This document shows positions 12,081-25,408 of a DNA stretch of 64,000 bases, piece after piece. A program made the translations under genes and the position numbers. Position 1 is the stretch's first letter. Every line of letters starts with the position of its first letter. The notes under the pieces were generated by a model that saw only the letters and a program-made list of their open reading frames with translations, was not told where the DNA came from and ran no database searches. The DNA comes from Acanthacorydalis orientalis (taxonomy: Eukaryota; Arthropoda; Insecta; Megaloptera; Corydalidae): the NCBI GenBank assembly GCA_034766995.1, contig CM068313.1, positions 18,823,012 through 18,887,011 of the forward strand. Direction: 5' to 3'.

Positions 12081-13240
12081 GAATTTGCGTCATATTTACA
12101 TTTGTATGTGTTTCAAAATAATTAAATATATTATTTAATTATTAGAGGTCTACTAAAGTTAACTTTACTATCCTGAATATGACGCACAGATTTCACACAG
12201 TTCGCATGTTTTAAAATATTGTTTATTGCAGATTTAATGGAACAATTATTTAGATTAAAAACTGTCAAATAAAATTAAAATTCACATCCGTAAAACGAAA
12301 GAATAATAAAAAAATATGATCGGTTAAAAATACATTAAAAAAATATTGTGTTAATAATAAGCTGATCACACGCAATTAAAATAAATAGTAAAATCAAATA
12401 TATGTTTTACATATATCTATCACAACAGTGATACAGAAAAAATCGCGTTTCGACTAAATATATTTTATTTATTTATTTATATTAACCATTTGCCAGTTTC
12501 TTCCGTATAGTGTACGAGTTCAGTGTTTGCATACGTACTGATGAGCCCGCACAGTGCACGGGGAGAGGAAGTTTAAACACAATTTGTTTGTTTGTTTTTA
12601 TTCTTATAAGTTAAATTATTTTTAATTTTATATAAATAAAAAAAACTGAAAAAATATGTATTTTGTACTTTTATTTGTTGGAAAAATTAAACTGGAACGT
12701 GGTTAAACTGTTTACGTTGAATTAGAATATGGAAACGTTTATAATAAAAAAAAATATTAAAAAATTCCAATAAATAATCCACTAGTTAAATATTGCTCGT
12801 TCTTTTTTGAACTCGTACCTACAATGTTTCTAAATCCTTAATTATAAATCAGAGACCACTAGTTTTACGAACTGTATTATTTTTAGTTGTTTATTTACAC
12901 TCGGTTACAAAATTGTAATTATCTGATGTGACACATTTTACCTTATGTAGCATTTCAGTAGAGTGACATGCTACAAAATTCACCACTAATAACTCAAACC
13001 CTCGAACAACGACTAGATCAATGTATACAATGGTTTGTGTCAAGGTATAAATATTTACATCCCACTCAGACGACCTCAGTTAAATTCAAGGTCTCTCACA
13101 TTTTCCAATTCCAGGAAAACAATGCGGAGAAATTGTGCCATGAAATAGGTGTATATTAGATTTTAGTGGATTTCCCGTCGATGCCAGTACATATCATTAA
13201 ATTTGTTTAATATAACGACACAAAACAAAGTAAATCAATT
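12081..13240. other. AT-rich DNA with a possible second piggyBac-type end
   Basis: Mostly featureless. At 12,482-12,494 TTAACCATTTGCC resembles a piggyBac terminal motif and is followed by GCACAGTGC-type dyad sequence near 12,550 (see findings). The 63-codon plus frame at 12,968-13,159 is unrecognised and unsupported. Confidence 0.35.
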
Positions 13241-13243
<3 letters not shown>

Positions 13244-13303
<60 letters not shown>

Positions 13304-13317
13304 ATATATATATATAT
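13244..13317. repeat. (TA)n microsatellite
   Basis: Long TA run with two TG interruptions. Confidence 0.96.
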
Positions 13318-13674
13318 TGTGTTTTCCATTTATGAAAACGTAAACCATTTTATAATACATTCGAGGAAATATTCATGACTGAAGACATTTTTCCGTGTCA
13401 TAAACATATACATACTTTATGTTGAAAAAAATCACTGCGTTTTCCAGTTTCTTTAGAAAATGAGTTTGCTTTTATAATTTATTTAAATGAGATTATTTAT
13501 TGTGGAATGTCTTATGTATTTACTTTACAATTCTAATATGTTTTCAACACTAAATCTATATAAATAATGATAATAAATGCGAGTAATGTTATAATTCTTT
13601 AAAAATCAACTTTTCACTAAACTGGAAATAAATATTTGGAAATTTGTTCTTTGCGAATAGTTAATAAAAAGTAA
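13318..13674. other. AT-rich DNA, nothing assigned
   Basis: Unique AT-rich spacer between two microsatellites; nothing supported. Confidence 0.5.
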
Positions 13675-13681
13675 ATCTCTG

Positions 13682-13776
<95 letters not shown>
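13675..13776. repeat. Compound (CT)n-(AT)n microsatellite
   Basis: A CT run of about 13 units (13,689-13,714) passes directly into an AT run of about 31 units. Confidence 0.96.
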
Positions 13777-13778
<2 letters not shown>

Positions 13779-14020
13779 AAATATAGAGAATCCATCTAAA
13801 AAATATGGAAGTATATTTCAATATATAATAATTAATTTCTTTCCATAAAGTAACATGTATTTTTTACGGAAAATAATTTCACATTTTTATATAATATAAA
13901 TTATAGGTTTACATAAAACACAAATGAATTTATTTATCTAAAAATAACATTTTTCACTTGTGTTTAATGTAAAATTTAATATTTTAAAAAAAATCACACT
14001 AGAAAGGAGAAAGGTTTAGA

Positions 14021-14081
14021 GATGAAAAATCTCCACTTTTTTCAGGTTCTATCCTTTCCGCTTAAGTGGATATAAATCATC
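14021..14081. repeat. Imperfect 18-bp inverted repeat
   Basis: 14,021-14,038 and 14,064-14,081 are inverted copies matching at 14 of 18 positions, with a 25-base loop. It may be a hairpin or a degraded miniature element. No flanking target duplication was recognised. Confidence 0.5.
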
Positions 14082-14306
14082 TTTTTTTTATTCGATTCGA
14101 ATTTTAATTTTATATTGACGATCATTTCCACAAATGAAACAGAAAATCGCTCTATATAAAAACATTTTAATTTTAACAAGTCATTCATTGATTTTATATA
14201 AAGAAAGTAACGCTATAAAACATTTCTCTATTTCTAAATTATCCACTTGATTATTTTAAATAAATTACAATGACTATAAAGGTTTTAATTTTTATGATAT
14301 ATATAC

Positions 14307-14310
<4 letters not shown>

Positions 14311-14362
<52 letters not shown>
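14311..14362. repeat. (TA)n microsatellite
   Basis: Run of about 25 TA units, flanked by shorter AT-rich repeats. Confidence 0.96.
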
Positions 14363-14366
<4 letters not shown>

Positions 14367-15059
14367 CTTATTATTGTAACAAAAATTGAAGAGATACGTA
14401 AATGTATAACGTATAAAGTAATTAAAGGTATGTAATTTGAATAAAATATCCTTTAAACAATTTCAAGTTTATACTTGAACATTTTTAAAATATATCACGA
14501 ACATAATATTTTTTTTATCATCATGCCATCTCTGCTAGATCTCCACCCATACAAAGAATAATCCTAAAGATTGATAATTCTAGTTATAGGACTGCTCTGT
14601 TACCACTTAAGTTATTTTAAACCTCAAGTAGAATGAAAATCAACAAGCCGCCAATTCGCTCGCGTAAATAGCTCTTACGTTTAATGATGTACTTGACTAA
14701 AATTTAAATGTTGCGAACTGTAATGTAAAATATGACTTTATAATAAAAATGAAATAACATTAAATTTTTAATACAACCATTGATATTTTTATAGTAATTC
14801 TTCTGCATATATTTCTTAAATTATTAATAATACATTATAATTCGTTTTGAATGATTTATATAGTAAATTATTCTCTCATTTTAGAAATTAAATTGTTTGA
14901 AAACAATATTAGTACGAAAATTGTAAAATAAAATGTTGATAAGTAAATTGTTAATTGAACTCAATACACGTTCGTTTGTGTACAGTTGTTTTTAGCTTAA
15001 CTAAATATTTATGTACGGATACAACCTATCTTAGCTTATCTTATATTTAATCTACGTTA
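14363..15059. other. AT-rich DNA, nothing assigned
   Basis: No coding, RNA or mobile-element evidence was found. Confidence 0.5.
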
Positions 15060-15460
15060 AATATTTCACCGGCTATAAAACTTAAGATAAGTCGAAGAAT
15101 AAATAATTTCAATTGTTTGAGTTCCAGTAAATGTATACAGTTCAAATTGCGATCATAACAAACCTAAAAAATATCACGATACACTGCAAGATAACCTTGT
15201 TACCAACACACACGCTATTAAACATCGAACAGAAGAATATTGTTCCGAGTACATCGCCTTCGTTTTCAAGTACTGCAATATCAAGCGCTAAGTGCAATAG
15301 CAATAGCAGCGAAATTACGTGTTCGAATCGACCTTATCGCACCATATAAACTTGATTGCTCACAGTAATAGGACAAACACGAAACAAAAACTGAGTGAAA
15401 TGGCACGTACACGATGGCACATCGATCACGTTCCATATCTCTCTTGGTCACTGTTGTCTT
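15060..15460. other. Slightly GC-richer segment, function unknown
   Basis: Composition is more balanced than its neighbours. A 72-codon plus frame (15,131-15,349) is Ser/Thr/Asn-rich at its end but has no recognisable domain or clear splice sites. It is not called as a gene. Confidence 0.25.
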
Positions 15461-15994
15461 GATAGATATAAAATAATGGTACTATTCGGATTGTCGTTTA
15501 TAATAAAACATGTGATAAATGCATCAACATTTAAGAAATACCAATCACTTTCCAACATACAAAATTTTATTTTTGTTCACCACTTTTATCTATATGTATA
15601 TATATATATATATATATATACAATATCGAGTGTTCGTGTGTGCAATTTTAACTATGTTAAATTTTGAACAATTTTAATTGTAAGCATTGTAACGTTAGTT
15701 GCACTTTCTATAAATCAACATGTTTTCTACGTTTTTCTATATTCATGGATTTAATTTTTCATTTTTGGATTATTTTAGAATACAATTGAAACATGATTTT
15801 ATTAATCTTTTAAAGTAATTACTTTATCTGAAATACTGACTGTAATCTAAACTCCAGTCTGAATTTACATAATTTAATAATAATACAACTATCTAAATTA
15901 ATATAATCATACTTTGCAAAATGTTATTATTAGATAATGAATCAAACAAATAAAGTACTTATAAATAATAAAAATATAAATAATTTATACGTAG

Positions 15995-16010
15995 ACACAC
16001 ACACACATAC

Positions 16011-16056
<46 letters not shown>

Positions 16057-16065
16057 GTGTGTGTG
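15995..16065. repeat. Mirror compound microsatellite (AC)n-(AT)n-(GT)n
   Basis: An AC run, an AT run (16,015-16,052) and a GT run are arranged so that the outer parts are reverse complements: ACACACACATACAT on the left against ATGTACGTGTGTGTG on the right. The whole tract is therefore a large inverted repeat able to fold on itself. Confidence 0.9.
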
Positions 16066-16872
16066 TAAATTATTCATATTTTAATAAAATCTTATGGTAA
16101 AGAAAAATTATATTTCTCAACGTTTACAAATGTATTCGCATTTAATATTTCTTCTGCAGACTGTCATCTGTCTATATAGATACATGAAAAGATGTTTTAA
16201 TCTGTAAGAAAATATATTTCAGGACATATGGTCGAGTAAAGAAACATTTCATTAATCTAAATTATAAAATTTTATGATCTCAGATGTTTTACTTATACAG
16301 ATAAATAATTAATATTAGTAGTAGTAGTTATTCACAAAGTATACAGTAATATCTAAATGCAAATAAAATTATTTTAAGTTTTAAACCATAAAATAATATT
16401 TACATTCCATCCAAATAAATTAAATTATTTTTTTAACTTGAAAATTTAAATAGAAGTATTTTTGGTATTTGAAAAATTTTTTTCGTTAATTTCAAAATGA
16501 TGTGTATGTTTGAAAGATTGATATTTATTTAGTCATCATAGTTAATAATATAAAGAAGTTTAGTTAAAAATGTAAAATTGAAATAATTTTTTTTTAAATT
16601 GTTCGAATATATTTTTTTAACTGACTATGATTAAATACATTTTACAACAATTACGATTTTTCATCAAAAATTGTGTACTATTATCTTTTTGTATCAGTTT
16701 TTAAAAGAAAAATATATTGTTAATAAATAATTCATAGTATTTAGAAATAAAATAATAACTTAAAACTAAAAAAATCAATTCTTAGATGTTTTTTTAAACA
16801 TTATAATAGACATAAACATTATTAATAATTACGCATTGTAAATAATTCAAAACTTTATATATGTTTATATAA

Positions 16873-16919
<47 letters not shown>

Positions 16920-17435
16920 ATTTATGTATATACATATGTGCGTATATAAGTAATTATATATTTTTAAACCTGCATGTATGTATCATATGGCAGCTGAACA
17001 CAAAAAGATTTTATCACAGAAGCAATGTACACATTTAAAAGTCTGTTAACATAAACGTGTGAAAGAATGTTTTATAAAAAAATAAATTACCAAATATCAA
17101 ACCTGTTTATTAAAATTTCTATAAAACCAGACGTTTATACTCAGGTGATTGCTCTTATATCTTATGTTATTCACTTTTTTATTGTTTAATAATGATATTT
17201 AGGTAGGTGTAAATGTATATAGTTTTTGATTGGTCTTAGTATCATTAGTGTCAATTATAGTTAGACGATTCACGATAAAACGAATCTAAAAGTCATTCGT
17301 ACATTATTTTTTCCTAGTGGGAAATAATTTTTATACATTTTATTTTCTTCATTAAGTTTTCATCTTGTTTAGAATGTTCTGATATTTAAATATTTCTATG
17401 TTGTAATACATCTTATATTTCAAATACATACTAAT

Positions 17436-17438
<3 letters not shown>

Positions 17439-17503
<65 letters not shown>
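17439..17503. repeat. Compound (TA)n-(GT)n microsatellite
   Basis: About 23 TA units pass directly into about 9 GT units. Confidence 0.96.
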
Positions 17504-18433
17504 ACCTATATTGATTATATACTTACACATTCATATGCAAGTGGTCCAAGGATTTTCTTTTTAATAATTACGTCAATTATTTTCAATGGTATGGTATCTT
17601 TTTTCTATTATTATATTATATCAATGAAATAAATTTAAAATTTTTATTTAATTGTTATACTGAGCCTAAGGATTATACGATTTAACTAAGGACTGAGTTT
17701 AAGGATGAATAGATTTAAACTTTTTGAATTTCTTAAAATGACTATTATCTTAATTACTTTAGCCTTACAGCCTCGAAGGCCGAACCTCTAAACTATCATT
17801 AATATTAACTAAATCTTTGAAATATTTTCTAATTATTATATATTAGATATATAATATATTATATATAAGATTTATATTAGATTACTATATATAAGATTTA
17901 TATCAATAGGAGTTCCTGTAATTCAAGTACTGTGATTCCCATTTATTCGGAAACTTTCAGGATTCAAAATCAAATATGAACACACAAAATTTCTTCAAAC
18001 AAATATAATAAAGCATTAGTGATGCAGGTTTTGTGTGTTTGTGTAAGTTTATATCTTTTCTTTGTGCATATAAAATTAGAAAAAAAAACAGCATTTAGAA
18101 TACAACCTAGTATATAATTAAACTTTAACTCACTTTATCAAAATTGGTTTATACTGAGTTTTCCGATAAGGATATATTTTTTTTAATTTGAAATAAAACA
18201 GAATTTACACTGAAATTTTATGTTAATTTATTGTGAATAAGAGTTGGCGGTATGCCATTCATTAATGAAAAATAATATCATGTAAGTGACCACCGTGTGC
18301 TTTCTTACAAGTAACTATTCATTTATTAAAATTTTTAGAAAAATCCCTACTAACAGACCAATTACTCTTCTAATTTCATCTTTTAAGTCAGAAATTGTTT
18401 TAAAATTATTGAGCGTACACCCGTCTTTTAACA

Positions 18434-18435
<2 letters not shown>

Positions 18436-18506
<71 letters not shown>
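18436..18506. repeat. (TA)n microsatellite
   Basis: Run of about 35 TA units. A shorter run is at 18,650-18,667. Confidence 0.97.
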
Positions 18507-18510
<4 letters not shown>

Positions 18511-18869
18511 ACCAAATATATATAAAGTAATATTTATACCTTTATTAAACTTGGAAATAAAAGTAATTATATATTTTAAGTCAGTTTGTAAATTTTGCCT
18601 TTTCCTTTGTACATTCATGGCTGTTTATAAATAATTCTAATAAATTTGAATATATATATATATATATTGTACAACAATAAAATATATAACCATTACATTT
18701 GGAACTTACAATAACCATCTGTGGAGCATTTAAACCGAACTCTTTATTATACTCTGTATCTTTTCATATTTTTCGTCCATGCACATTTAAAATATCTGCA
18801 TAAACTTACGAATGAGTTTTGAATGTAATAAATTTATCCGCTTTTATAAAAAAAGAACATTTTCGTCAC

Positions 18870-19330
18870 TGTTCGGGACAATGAAAAAATTTTACGACAC
18901 ATATTTCATATTCATATAAAGACTTATGTGCGATTCACTACCCCGGCCGCATATTACAACCCTACAAAATCCCTTTTTGAACTCTTACAACTGTAACTTT
19001 TCCCATGTAGTACGCAAAACTAAGGTAGGTAAACATACAGCATAATTGTTCAGCCTATAAACATTAAATTTTATTTCCTGCTAAGCAAACTGGTTCGAAT
19101 ATATTTTCTATCGTGTACGACATTAATGTAAAATTGTATCCATTTAAGAATGGAAATTACTTTAATAAAATACATCAGTCTGAAATTGTCGTTTTGATCT
19201 CCCCTTAAATCGTTCCACGAAAATTATTATAAGGATTTTACTTCTCTTTATAGGATTTATTTGCGATCTTTTAAGGGATTTTAACGAACGGGCGTACATA
19301 TACGATCGAGTATATTTTTATTTTGATATT
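18870..19330. other. GC-richer segment, function unknown
   Basis: Contains a locally GC-rich core around 18,940-18,960 (CCCCGGCCGC) in AT-rich surroundings. No convincing reading frame or RNA structure was identified. It may be a conserved non-coding element. Confidence 0.25.
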
Positions 19331-19816
19331 AGTTTTACCAGTGAAGATTATATTTTTTTAACTTATTATATAAAATGAACGCAATACGCCTTATGTATAT
19401 AAATAAGATTACAAGTAGGATTTGTTTTAACATATAAATATATTAAATATGTACATATAATATAATAAGAACTTATTAAATAATAGACTCGTAATTGATT
19501 ATTTATTTCATTATATAACATATTATCGATCACATAAATATCAACTAATGTCATAAAACAAAACAATCAATAAATGATCATAAACTATCATATTAATAAT
19601 AAATTACAACTAGATAAAAGCTGGAAGTGTTTCGAATAACGTAGCAACGTTTTTAATAGTTCATGGATATTGTTTATTTCTGATGAACATTAATTATTAT
19701 GTGTTGTTCAATTAATATGGAGATTACCAACAAGTGCAAAGGGTACCGTTGGTTCATCAAGCGAATTCCCAGTGGGCTGGTTGACATTTCATTGAATGAC
19801 ATAAATAATAATATTT
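19331..19816. other. AT-rich DNA, nothing assigned
   Basis: Short frames on the minus strand (19,366-19,566; 19,674-19,886) lack recognisable features; the second overlaps the SINE-like copy. Confidence 0.45.
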
Positions 19817-19890
19817 GCGAGACAGTTATAGTCCAATGATTAACATGATGGATTGATAACCAACCGACTGAGAGTTCTAATCCCAAGCTT
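19817..19890 (+). mobile_element. tRNA-derived SINE-like copy
   Basis: A-box-like TAGTCCAATGA (19,829-19,839) and B-box-like AGTTCTAATCC (19,873-19,883) are spaced as in tRNA genes, and ATTGATAACC near 19,852 sits where an anticodon loop would be, with GAT in the anticodon position. The acceptor and D arms pair poorly and the B box lacks the consensus CGA, so an intact tRNA-Ile gene is unlikely. The A-box to B-box interval aligns without gaps to the minus-strand copy at 4,745-4,815. A SINE head or a tRNA pseudogene are the two readings; the second copy favours a SINE. Confidence 0.6.
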
Positions 19891-21190
19891 ATGATTTATG
19901 TTGCTTAAGATAAACATTTATACTAATATATGATGATTCTATTTAAAACTATTCAAATATGCAATAGTTAAACTTCTTTTTTTTTCATTTTATCGTCATT
20001 TAATTTTTGTATTGTTATTAAATTTATAAGTACATAAGTATTCTATTTAGAAATTTATATCGTAATTTTTTAAATTATGAAATCAAAAATTACATAAAAT
20101 CTATTAAGTAATCATTAAAAATCATACGAAAAAAATATTTTTACTAATTAGCTTCCTGTATCTGTTAGTTTACTTAATAAATTAAATATTTTTTCATCGG
20201 ATAGAAAAAAATTAAAGAGGTTTGTTTAAAAACTTTGATTGCCAATTATTAATCTCTTTATATTGATTGATATTAAACTATTTAAAGTGTTACAAAATAT
20301 GAGTTATTTTTAAAATTAAATAAATTATAAAAAAATACTCATTTCAAACGAGTCACTTATATCTATGATAGATACAAAAAAAAACTCATCGAACATCAAA
20401 ACAATTTGTGAAGATTATCTCATTTAAGATAAATTGAAAACTGAACATTGCAATACTGAATAATTTACATTAACTAATATCAAAAACATTACTGATCCTA
20501 AATGAAGTAATTCTAAACAAGAATTTACATTGCGACAATAATTATTCTCCAATAAATAATTGAACATGCTACAGAATACAGCAGAAAAGCTTAACAGTGC
20601 TTTATAGATATGTAGAAAGCTTTTAACAAGGTACGACTATCATATATTAACGAGATTATAACGTGATAATAGTGTACCATTATTTCAATGCGATGATTGT
20701 GCACACGTGACAAATTATACGTACGCATAAAATATTTAATAAAAAGGGTTTTAAAACACGCATACAAACACAATGTGTGTGTATGTACATACTTATATAC
20801 TAGAATAACTCAAACTTATATGATATATATAATAAAAAATAGATGAATTATAATTTCTATGAAATTAAAATACATTTAAACTTAATATACAAATACTAAA
20901 TATTAAATGATACCTTTTATCTTAAATGAAATCAATCAACTTTCAAATTAAATAAACCTCATTGCGATACTTTCAATAAAATTTACTTATATTGAAAAAT
21001 ATGTCAAAAAACGTACTTTAGATATTTGTATCCATATTAAAATAATTTGAGCATGAAAAAAATGTTCAACAATTTTTTTCAAAAATTGAAATTAATTTGT
21101 ATGAATTACACAATTAACAATTTAAAAAAAAATTCTTTTATGAAAATATTTATTATCCTGTACTAAAGAAGTGAACATTTAATGATAAAA
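19891..21190. other. AT-rich DNA up to the satellite edge
   Basis: No gene, RNA or repeat is supported. Satellite homology begins at about 21,191 with CATATCCGCC. Confidence 0.5.
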
Positions 21191-21360
21191 CATATCCGCC
21201 AAAAATAACAAAAAACCCGCAAAACTCGCATTTTTTTAGTTATTTTTGGTATTTATTATTATCTTATGATATAGAACATTGGAATACGCATCGAACTGTA
21301 TGAAATTTTTGTCATTTTTTTTGCATTTTGGATATTTTAAGCAAGAAAAACGTTTATTTT

Positions 21361-22570
21361 TGCGGATATTTTGCGGATATTTCGCGGTTTTTGTGACTCT
21401 TTAGGTATCAATTATAAACCTATGTTAATTTTGTCTCTTTTACGATATAGAACATGAAATTACGCATCGAACAGTATGAAATAATTCCTAGTTTTATAAC
21501 ATTTTGCATATTTTATGAAGGAATAACGGAAATTTTTGCAGATATTTTGCGGGTTTTTTGATATTTCCGACATTTATTATGGACCGATGTAAATTTTGTC
21601 TAGAAATATACATAAATCATTAAAAGACGAATCGACCAGTATTAACTAGTTACCAAAATATCCTACATATCAACAAAATAAACCATATCCTCAATATCCG
21701 CCATATCCGCAATATATAAAATATCCAAATTGTTTTAAAAATGGCAACTATTTCATACCGGTCAATGCGTATATAGTTGTTCTATATGATATCTTATTTA
21801 AAATTAATATCAGTCCATAAAAAATGTAGGAAATATCAAAAAAACTGCAAAAAATCACATTTTTTTGATATTGCGGATAATGTGGATATTTCGTATATGG
21901 TGGATATTACGGATATTGCTTATTTTGTGGATATGTAGGATAATTTGGCAACTAATTAATACTGGTCGATTCGTCTTTTAATGCTTTATGTATATTTCTA
22001 GACTAAATTAATATCTGTCCGTAATAAATGTCGGAAATATCATAAAAACCGCAAAAAATCAGCAAAAATTACAGTTTTTCCTTCATAAAATACCCAAAAT
22101 GTTATAAAACTAGCAACTATTTCATACTGTTCTATGCGTTATTTAATGTTCTATTTCATACTTGAGTCAAAATTGACATCGGTTTATAATAGATACCGAA
22201 AAAGTCACAAAAACCGCGAAAAATTAACAAAAATAAAGGTTTTTCATGGCTAAAAGATCCAAAATGCTATAAAAATGGCAACTATTTCATACTATCCGAT
22301 GCGTATTTTAATATACTATATCATACATGAGTCAAAATTAACATCGGTTCATAATAGATACCAAAAAAGTCACAAAAACCGCGAAAAATTCGCGAAATTA
22401 AAGGTTTTTCATGCCTAAAATATCCAAAATGTTAAAAAAGTGGCAACTATTTCATACTATCCGATACCTATTTTAATGTTCTATATCATAAATGAGACAA
22501 AAATAACATCGGTTCATAATGGATACCGAAAAAGTTACACAAACCGCGAAATATCCGCAAAATATCCGCA
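21361..22570 (-). repeat. Satellite X1 block (inverted orientation)
   Basis: Leftmost X block, reverse complement of X3-X12. A divergent 186-class monomer precedes it. It carries variants CCGATACC (about 22,460) and ACACAAACCGCG (about 22,538) found elsewhere only in X12, in inverted orientation. Confidence 0.88.
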
Positions 22571-23187
22571 AAAAAAAACGTTTTTCTTGCTTAAAATATC
22601 CAAAATGTAAAAAAAATGTCAAAAATTTCATACTGTTCGATGCGTATTCTCATGTTCTATATCATAAGATAATAATAAATACCAAAAATAACTCAAAAAC
22701 CCCCCAAAATCGCATTTTTTGCGGACTTGGCGGATATCATATCCGCCATATCCGCCATATCCGCCGTATCCGCATATCCGCCATATCCGCAATATCCGCC
22801 GTATCCGCCATATCCGCGTATCCGTTATATCCGCATATCCGCAAAATCCAAAAAAATGCGATTTTGGGGGGTTTTTGAGTTATTTTTGGTATTTATTATT
22901 ATCTTATGATATAGAACATGAGAATACGCATCGAACAGTATGAAATTTTTGTCATTTTTTTTACATTTTGGATATTTTAAGCAAGAAAAACTTTTATTTT
23001 TGCGTATCCGTTATATCCGCATATCCGCAAAATCCAAAAAAATGCGATTTTGGGGGGTTTTTGAGTTATTTTTGGTATTTATTATTATCTAATGATATAG
23101 AACATGAGAATACGCATCGAAAAGTATGAAATTTTTGTCATTTTTTTTACATTTTGTATATTTTAAGCAAGAAAAACATTTATTTTT
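22571..23187. repeat. Satellite C1 block, inverted repeat
   Basis: One minus monomer, a centre at about 22,730-22,850 and two plus monomers. The centre is built of TATCCGCCA/TATCCGCAA 9-mers instead of the 18-bp CCGCGG unit, and its left half is shortened. The right half nearly equals that of C11. Confidence 0.9.
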
Positions 23188-24392
23188 GCGGATGTTTTGC
23201 GGATATTTCGCAGTTTTTGTCACTTTTTCGGTATCAATTATGAACCTATGTTAATTTTGTTTCTTTTACGATATAGAACATGAGAATACGCATCGAACGG
23301 TATGAAATAGTTGCTAGTTTTATAACATTTTGCATATTTTATGAAGGAATAACGGAAATTTTTGCAGATATTTTGCGGTTTTTTTGATATTTCCGACATT
23401 TATTATGGACCGATGTTAATTTTGTCTAGAAATATACATAAAGCATTAAAAGACGAATCGACCAGTATTAACTAGTTACCAAAATATCCTACATATCAAC
23501 AAAATAAATCATATCCGCCATATCCTCAATATCCGCCATATCCGCAATATATAAAATATCCAAAATGTTTTAAAAATGGCAACTATTTCATACCGGTCGA
23601 TGCGTATATAATTGTTCTATATCATATCTTATTTAAAATTAATATCAGTCCATAAAATATGTAGGAAATATCAAATAAACTGCAAAAAATCACATTTTTT
23701 TGATATTGCGGATAATGCGGATATTTCGTATATGGTGGATATTACGGATATTGCTTATTTTGTGGATATGTAGGATAATTTGGCAACTAATTAATACTGG
23801 TCGATTCGTCTTTTAATGCTTTATGTATATTTCTAGACTAAATTAATATCTGTCCGTAATAAATGTCGGAAATATCATAAAAACCGCAAAGAATCAGCAA
23901 AAATTACAGTTTTTCCTTCATAAAATACCCAAAATGTTATAAAACTAACAACTATTTCATACTGTTCTATGCGTTATTTAATGTTCTATTTCATACTTGA
24001 GTCAAAATTGACATCGGTTTATAATAGATACCGAAAAAGTCACAAAAACCGCGAAAAATTAACAAAAATAAAAGTTTTTCATGGCTAAAAGATCCAAAAT
24101 GCTATAAAAATGGCAACTATTTCATACTATCCGATGCGTATTTTAATATACTATATCATACATGAGTCAAAATTAACATCGGTTCATAATAGATACCAAA
24201 AAAGTCACAAAAACCGCGAAAAATACGCGAAATTAAAGGTTTTTCATGCCTAAAATATCCAAAATGTTAAAAAAGTGGGAACTATTTCACACTATCCGAT
24301 GCCTATTTTAATGTTCTATATCATAAATGAGACAAAAATAACATCGGTTCATAATGGATACCGAAAAAGTTACAAAAACCGCGAAATATCCG
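23188..24392 (-). repeat. Satellite X2 block (inverted orientation)
   Basis: Near-complete reverse complement of X3. About seven monomers of roughly 165 bp, with an internal inverted repeat around the CGACCAGTATTAACTAG / TAATACTGGTCG segments. Confidence 0.9.
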
Positions 24393-25408
24393 AAAAAAAA
24401 AACGTTTTCCTTGCTTAAAATAGCCAAAATATAAAAAAAATTACAAAAATTTCATACTGTTCGATGCGTATTTTAATGTTCTGTATCATAAGATAATAAT
24501 AAATAACAAAAAATAACGAAAAACCCCCAAAAATCGCATTTTTTTGGATTTTGCGGATATGCGGATATGGCGGATACGCAAAAATAAACGTTTTTCTTGC
24601 TTAAAATAGCCAAAATGTAAAAAAAATGACAAAAATTTCATACTGTTCGATGCGTATTCTCATGTTCTATATCATTAGATAATAATAAATACCAAAAATA
24701 ACTCAAAAACCCCCCAAAATCGCATTTTTTTGGATTTTGCGGATATGCGGATATGGCGGATACGCAAAAATAAACGTTTTTCTTGCTTAAAATAGCCAAA
24801 ATGTAAAAAAAATGACAAAAATTTCATACTGTTCGATGCGTATTCTCATGTTCTATATCATTAGATAATAATAAATACCAAAAATAACTCAAAAACCCCC
24901 CAAAATCGCATTTTTTTGGATTTTGCGGATATGCGGATATGGCGGATACGCGGATATTGCGGATATCATATCCGCGGCGGATATCATATCCGCGGCGGAT
25001 ATCATATCCGCGGCGGATATCATATCCGCCATTTTCGCGTATCCGCCATATCCGTTTATCCGCAAAATCCAAAAAAATGCGATTTTTGGGGGTTTTTCGT
25101 TATTTTTTGTTATTTATTATTATCATATGATATAGAACATTAAAATACGCATCGAACAGTATGAAATTTTTGTAATTTTTTTTACATTTTGGCTATTTTA
25201 AGCAAGAAAAACGTTTATTTTTGCGTATCCGCCATATCCGCATATCCGCAAAATCCAAAAAAATGCGATTTTTGGGGGTTTTTCGTTATTTTTTGTTATT
25301 TATTATTATCTTATGATACAGAACATTAAAATACGCATCGAACAGTATGAAATTTTTGTAATTTTTTTTACATTTTGGCTATTTTAAGCAAGGAAAACGT
25401 TTTTTTTT
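24393..25408. repeat. Satellite C2 block, orientation switch of the array
   Basis: Three minus monomers, the centre and two plus monomers. The centre holds four copies of the 18-bp GGATATCATATCCGCGGC unit (about 24,961-25,031). X blocks on its two sides are in opposite orientation, making C2 the middle of a dyad several kb long. Confidence 0.93.

Larger units (their letters stand above)
15461..18435. other. AT-rich DNA with scattered microsatellites
   Basis: Holds (TA)n at 15,596-15,620, 16,875-16,912 and the compound tracts listed separately. Around 17,860-17,905 an 18-bp AT-rich motif is duplicated. No gene-like signal was found. Confidence 0.5.

Noticed and set aside
12968..13159. 63-codon plus frame as a small gene
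   Set aside because: No recognisable domain, no splice or promoter context, and length within chance expectation.
14021..14081. MITE
   Set aside because: Only a 14/18 inverted match with a 25-base loop and no terminal motif or target duplication; kept as a simple inverted repeat.
19817..19890. Functional tRNA-Ile gene
   Set aside because: Acceptor and D arms pair poorly and the B box lacks the GGTTCGA consensus.
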